Positions 8,295 to 10,113 of a DNA stretch of 10,113 bases are shown piece after piece (the stretch's first letter is position 1; each line of letters starts with the position of its first letter). This DNA comes from Cellulomonas sp. (GTDB lineage Bacteria > Actinomycetota > Actinomycetes > Actinomycetales > Cellulomonadaceae): contig DAIDJQ010000104.1 of the NCBI GenBank assembly GCA_027451305.1, forward strand, positions 1-10,113, read 5' to 3'. Position numbers and translations under genes: made by a program. The notes under the pieces were generated by a model that was given only the letters and a program-made list of their open reading frames with translations, had not been told where the DNA came from and searched no databases.

Positions 8295-8335
8295 TTGAGA
8301 CGTCTCAGTTTACATGCGATATAGCAAACCTGAGA
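8295..8335 (+). promoter_or_regulatory. Candidate promoter with overlapping TGAGA/TCTCA operator-like half-sites
   Basis: TTGAGA (8295-8300) could be a -35 box, with TATAGC (8320-8325) or GATATA (8318-8323) as -10, giving spacers of 19 or 17 bp. The perfect 12-bp palindrome TGAGACGTCTCA (8296-8307) covers the -35. A third half-site, TGAGA (8331-8335), lies past the -10 within AAACcTGAGA, which pairs with TCTCAGTTT (8303-8311). The central TCTCA is therefore shared by two inverted repeats. This fits a dimeric repressor or activator site. The region also follows the histidine kinase stop and may include its transcript end. The other bases of 8279-8294 show nothing recognisable. Confidence 0.45.
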
Positions 8336-8370
8336 AATGTCTGTGGGTGCTTGTTCACTCTGGCGGGTGG

Positions 8371-8445
8371 CCCTCTGACCTGCGGCAGGGTGAAAGAAAC
8401 GGACAATTTCGGCATGGTTGGGTGCTGCCACCTAGACGCTTGTCC
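8371..8445 (+). promoter_or_regulatory. Structured 5' leader upstream of the SipW-class secreted protein
   Basis: If transcription starts just after the candidate promoter near 8330, the mRNA carries about 180 nt before ATG 8515. Within it, CCTG (8379-8382)/CAGG (8386-8389) form a hairpin. GGACAA (8401-8406) pairs with TTGTCC (8440-8445) and encloses TGGGTG (8419-8424)/CACCTA (8429-8434) with a CTGC loop. I could not match the arrangement to a known riboswitch class. A ribosome site AGGAG (8504-8508) follows with a 6-nt spacer. The rest of the leader, 8446-8503, shows no further clear structure. It could act as a regulatory leader or an mRNA stabiliser. Confidence 0.4.
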
Positions 8446-8514
8446 AACTTCCTTGTGCGAAGCCCTAGGTTCCCGGCGGATCGTCAAATTCCCCCAAGCT
8501 CCCAGGAGAGCACC

Positions 8515-8958
8515 ATGTCCCGCAGCAAGTGGTCCGCCCGTCGCAAGTCCCTCGCCATCGGCCTCGCCGTGCTCGGCGTCGCCGGCCTGTCCCTGGCCTC
8601 CGCCTCGCAGCTGAACATGAGCTGGGGTTCGCAGACGTTCCAGGCCGGAAACGTCACGGTGAAGACGGACTGCCAGGCGGATCCGATCACGGTGACGTAC
8701 GCCCAGCCCACCTTCCTCGGAACCCAGACCAACCCGTGGACGATTGCCAACGTCAACTTCGTCGGCATCGACACCGCCTGCAACCAGAAGCAGTTCGACG
8801 TCGCCTACCAGACGAACGGAGCCTGGCAGCAGGCAACCACGACCCCCGGAACGGTCACGGCGACCGGCGCGACGACCACGAACATGATCACGACGGCCCT
8901 TCCGGCCGGAACCGACCCGTCGACCATCACGGCCTGGGCCCTCACCATCCACGGCTGA
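8515..8958 (+). CDS. Small secreted protein with SipW-class signal peptide (TasA/CalY-like logic)
   Basis: This 147-residue exported protein is a likely surface or matrix subunit and the presumed main substrate of the signal peptidase encoded next. The N-terminus has a basic stretch (SRSKWSARRK), then the hydrophobic segment SLAIGLAVLGVAGLSLASAS and QLNMSW. This GLAVLGVAGLSLASA pattern is the SipW-cognate signal type. The mature part (from about residue 31) is beta-rich in appearance and holds two cysteines, C53 (KTDCQAD) and C89 (DTACNQK), which may form a disulfide. A Thr/Ala-rich stretch occupies about 108-128, and there is no cell-wall anchor motif. AGGAG at 8504-8508 fixes the start. The frame stays open upstream to ATG 8314, but that extension would bury the signal peptide and lacks coding character. 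Related small proteins occur beside SipW-like peptidases in actinobacteria. The precise function is unknown. Confidence 0.85.
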   Translation: MSRSKWSARRKSLAIGLAVLGVAGLSLASASQLNMSWGSQTFQAGNVTVKTDCQADPITVTYAQPTFLGTQTNPWTIANVNFVGIDTACNQKQFDVAYQTNGAWQQATTTPGTVTATGATTTNMITTALPAGTDPSTITAWALTIHG

Positions 8959-8964
8959 CCATGA

Positions 8965-8991
8965 CGCGGGCGGTGCTCGGCACCTCCCGCG
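8965..8991 (+). terminator. Strong intercistronic hairpin (attenuator or mRNA-stabilising element)
   Basis: Seven bases after the secreted-protein stop, CGCGGG (8965-8970) pairs with CCCGCG (8986-8991), and GGTGC (8972-8976) pairs with GCACC (8980-8984). The inner loop is TCG and the only mismatch is C8971/T8985. There is no T-tract. It could end most transcripts or protect the upstream mRNA 3' end, so that the structural protein is made in excess over the peptidase. Confidence 0.65.
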
Positions 8992-9019
8992 GGGTGGCCC
9001 AGGTTGCCAGGGGATAGAC

Positions 9020-9652
9020 GTGCACCCAGCCGACGAGCCGGCTTCACCAGCACCCGGTGCGCTCGACGCGCACCGGGTGCTGGTCGTGCTGCGCTCCGTG
9101 GTCGGCTGGCTGCTGGTCGCCGGCGCGCTGTGGTTCGTCTGGCCTTCCAGCCTCGGTGGATGCACCACGCTGACGGTGGTCTCCGGGCACTCGATGGAGC
9201 CGACGTACTTCACCGGCGACCTCGTCGTCGCACGGTGCGGGACGCCGCGCGTCGGCGACGTCGTCGTCTACCACCCTCCGGGGATGGGCAAGGCCCGCGT
9301 GATCCACCGCCTGATCGGTGGCGACGGGACGTCCGGCTGGACGGTGAAGGGTGACAACAACACGTTCGTCGACCCGTTCTCCCCGACCGATTCCAACGTC
9401 GTCGGCATCGCGGTCCTGCACATCCCTGAGGTCGGCCGTGCCAGCGCGGTCCTGCTGTCACCCCTGCTGTGGCTCGCCGTGCTGCTCGCCGCAGCGGTCG
9501 TGCTGATCTGGCCCTCGGCAGACCCGGAGGAGCCAGCGGACGTCGACGCACCCGGCCCGGCGGCGGCGCCGCAGACGTCGTTCGGAGCCGGACGCGTGGG
9601 TGGCCAGAGCCCGCGGTCGTCGGCTCCCGTCCCGGTCGGGAGCCCGCGGTGA
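9020..9652 (+). CDS. Signal peptidase I, SipW/ER type (S26B)
   Basis: This membrane serine protease removes signal peptides from exported proteins on the outer face of the membrane. Catalytic S58 lies in SGHSMEPTYFTGD, and GDVVVYHPPG is the next conserved block. VIHRLIGGDG supplies H96 where bacterial-type enzymes have lysine, the hallmark of the SipW/archaeal/ER class. KGDNN (110-114) with D112 and D118 completes the usual residues. Hydrophobic helices lie at about 18-42 and 143-164, giving a two-pass topology with the catalytic domain outside. A disordered, Pro/Ala-rich tail of about 45 residues follows. The GTG start has AGGGGA (9009-9014) with a 5-nt spacer. It sits between two small secreted proteins, its likely dedicated substrates, and its stop overlaps the next start by 4 bp. 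Confidence 0.93.
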   Translation: MHPADEPASPAPGALDAHRVLVVLRSVVGWLLVAGALWFVWPSSLGGCTTLTVVSGHSMEPTYFTGDLVVARCGTPRVGDVVVYHPPGMGKARVIHRLIGGDGTSGWTVKGDNNTFVDPFSPTDSNVVGIAVLHIPEVGRASAVLLSPLLWLAVLLAAAVVLIWPSADPEEPADVDAPGPAAAPQTSFGAGRVGGQSPRSSAPVPVGSPR

Positions 9653-10080
9653 CGCGCCGACACGGAAGCCGGGGGCGCATCACCGTCCTGGCTGCCGCGC
9701 TGCTCGCAGCTCTCTTGTGTGCCGGTCGAGTCGACGCGGCGCAGCTCAGCCTCGGACCCGTGCTGCGCCCGTACACGGGCGTGCTGCTGCGCCCCTGCAA
9801 CGGTTCGGCCTCGGCGGCGCCGAGCGGCGCCGTCAAGTCGAACCGGTACGGCGAGATCGTCGTGAGCGTCCCGCAGTGCAGCTCGGGTACCGGGTACGTC
9901 GAGCTGCGGACCTCGAAGGGTGCCCTGATCGCGAGCGGGACCGGGACGGTCTCGTCCGCGGGCGTGTTCAGGGTGACCGTCAACCCGGCCTTCAACGGCC
10001 CGAGCACGGGGAACGCCGTCGTGTTCGTCTCCATGGGCAGCTGGCCCATGACGGCGGCCTGGTCGTCGACGCCGGTGTAG
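9649..10080 (+). CDS. Second small secreted protein of the SipW locus, unknown function
   Basis: I do not recognise a family. The 143-residue protein starts with a basic region (TRRHGSRGR), then a hydrophobic stretch ITVLAAALLAALLCAG and RVDAAQLSLGP, a cleavable signal with A-Q-L after it, as in the first cargo (SASQLNM). The mature part looks beta-rich, with Gly/Ser/Val and two cysteines, C50 (LRPCNG) and C77 (VPQCSS), a likely disulfide pair. C24 within the signal is not in a lipobox (it is preceded by L-L), so lipidation is unlikely. The start GTG is inferred from the GTGA overlap with the peptidase stop and from GGGAG (9638-9642) 6 nt upstream; the open frame runs further back but loses the signal peptide. 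Coupling to the peptidase suggests it is processed by that enzyme, perhaps as a minor or cap subunit. Confidence 0.75.
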   Translation: MTRRHGSRGRITVLAAALLAALLCAGRVDAAQLSLGPVLRPYTGVLLRPCNGSASAAPSGAVKSNRYGEIVVSVPQCSSGTGYVELRTSKGALIASGTGTVSSAGVFRVTVNPAFNGPSTGNAVVFVSMGSWPMTAAWSSTPV

Positions 10081-10081
10081 C

Positions 10082-10113
10082 GAGGGTCGATATGGTGCTG
10101 GTCGGCCGGCTGG
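10082..10113 (+). promoter_or_regulatory. Possible start or promoter of the next gene at the right edge
   Basis: GAGGG (10082-10086) precedes ATG 10092 by 5 nt, which opens a frame M-V-L-V-G-R-L to the end of the window. Alternatively TATGGT (10091-10096) is a -10 box for a gene beyond the edge. With only 22 coding bases visible, neither can be decided. Confidence 0.25.

Noticed and set aside
6179..8431. 750-codon open frame on minus spanning the tRNA and the two-component genes
   Set aside because: It runs through the tRNA and opposite the histidine kinase with arginine/proline-rich composition and no recognisable domain.
8314..8514. In-frame 67-codon N-terminal extension of the secreted protein from ATG 8314
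   Set aside because: It would bury the signal peptide, has no ribosome site, and AGGAG supports ATG 8515. The open frame looks like chance.
9718..9722. Cysteine 24 of the second cargo as a lipobox cysteine
   Set aside because: The preceding residues are L-L, not a lipobox [A/G/S] before C, and the signal continues to a typical cleavage region at DAA.

Overview
The window comes from a very GC-rich genome with strong G/C bias at third codon positions, GTG starts, several TANNNT-type -10 boxes next to start codons, and actinobacterial gene types. It is most likely a high-GC Actinomycetota, perhaps close to the Cellulomonadaceae; the family-level placement is only an impression from protein style.

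Left part (1-2721, minus strand): the trehalose genes otsA and otsB overlap by 8 bp and read towards the 5' part of an ABC transporter ATPase that runs off the left edge. OtsA makes trehalose-6-phosphate and OtsB dephosphorylates it. Centre-left (2787-6128, plus strand): a Ser/Thr protein kinase whose C-terminus is a multi-pass membrane domain rather than PASTA repeats, a small two-cysteine membrane protein with a leaderless-looking start, and a membrane-anchored DsbA/thioredoxin-fold protein with a CPAC active site. A run of small hairpins and then tRNA-Thr(TGT) close this block.

Centre-right (6364-8278): a divergently arranged two-component pair, a NarL/LuxR-type response regulator on minus and a four-TM histidine kinase on plus. 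The kinase phosphoacceptor box departs from the usual HDxxxQ (it reads HSSMQQ).

Right part (8279-10080): the most interesting locus. A 236-bp intergenic region, more AT-rich than its surroundings, carries a promoter-like site overlaid by repeated TGAGA half-sites, followed by a long, apparently structured leader. It precedes a three-gene export cassette: a small secreted protein with a SipW-class signal peptide, a signal peptidase I of the SipW/ER type (Ser-His instead of Ser-Lys), and a second small secreted protein whose start overlaps the peptidase stop. A strong hairpin sits between the first gene and the peptidase gene. This looks like a compact surface-fibre or matrix-protein system, analogous in logic to Bacillus tapA-sipW-tasA, with cargo of unknown function. 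The adjacent two-component system could be its regulator, but that is inference. The last 33 bases may hold the start or promoter of a further gene. No insertion sequence, integrase, CRISPR array or rRNA was seen.
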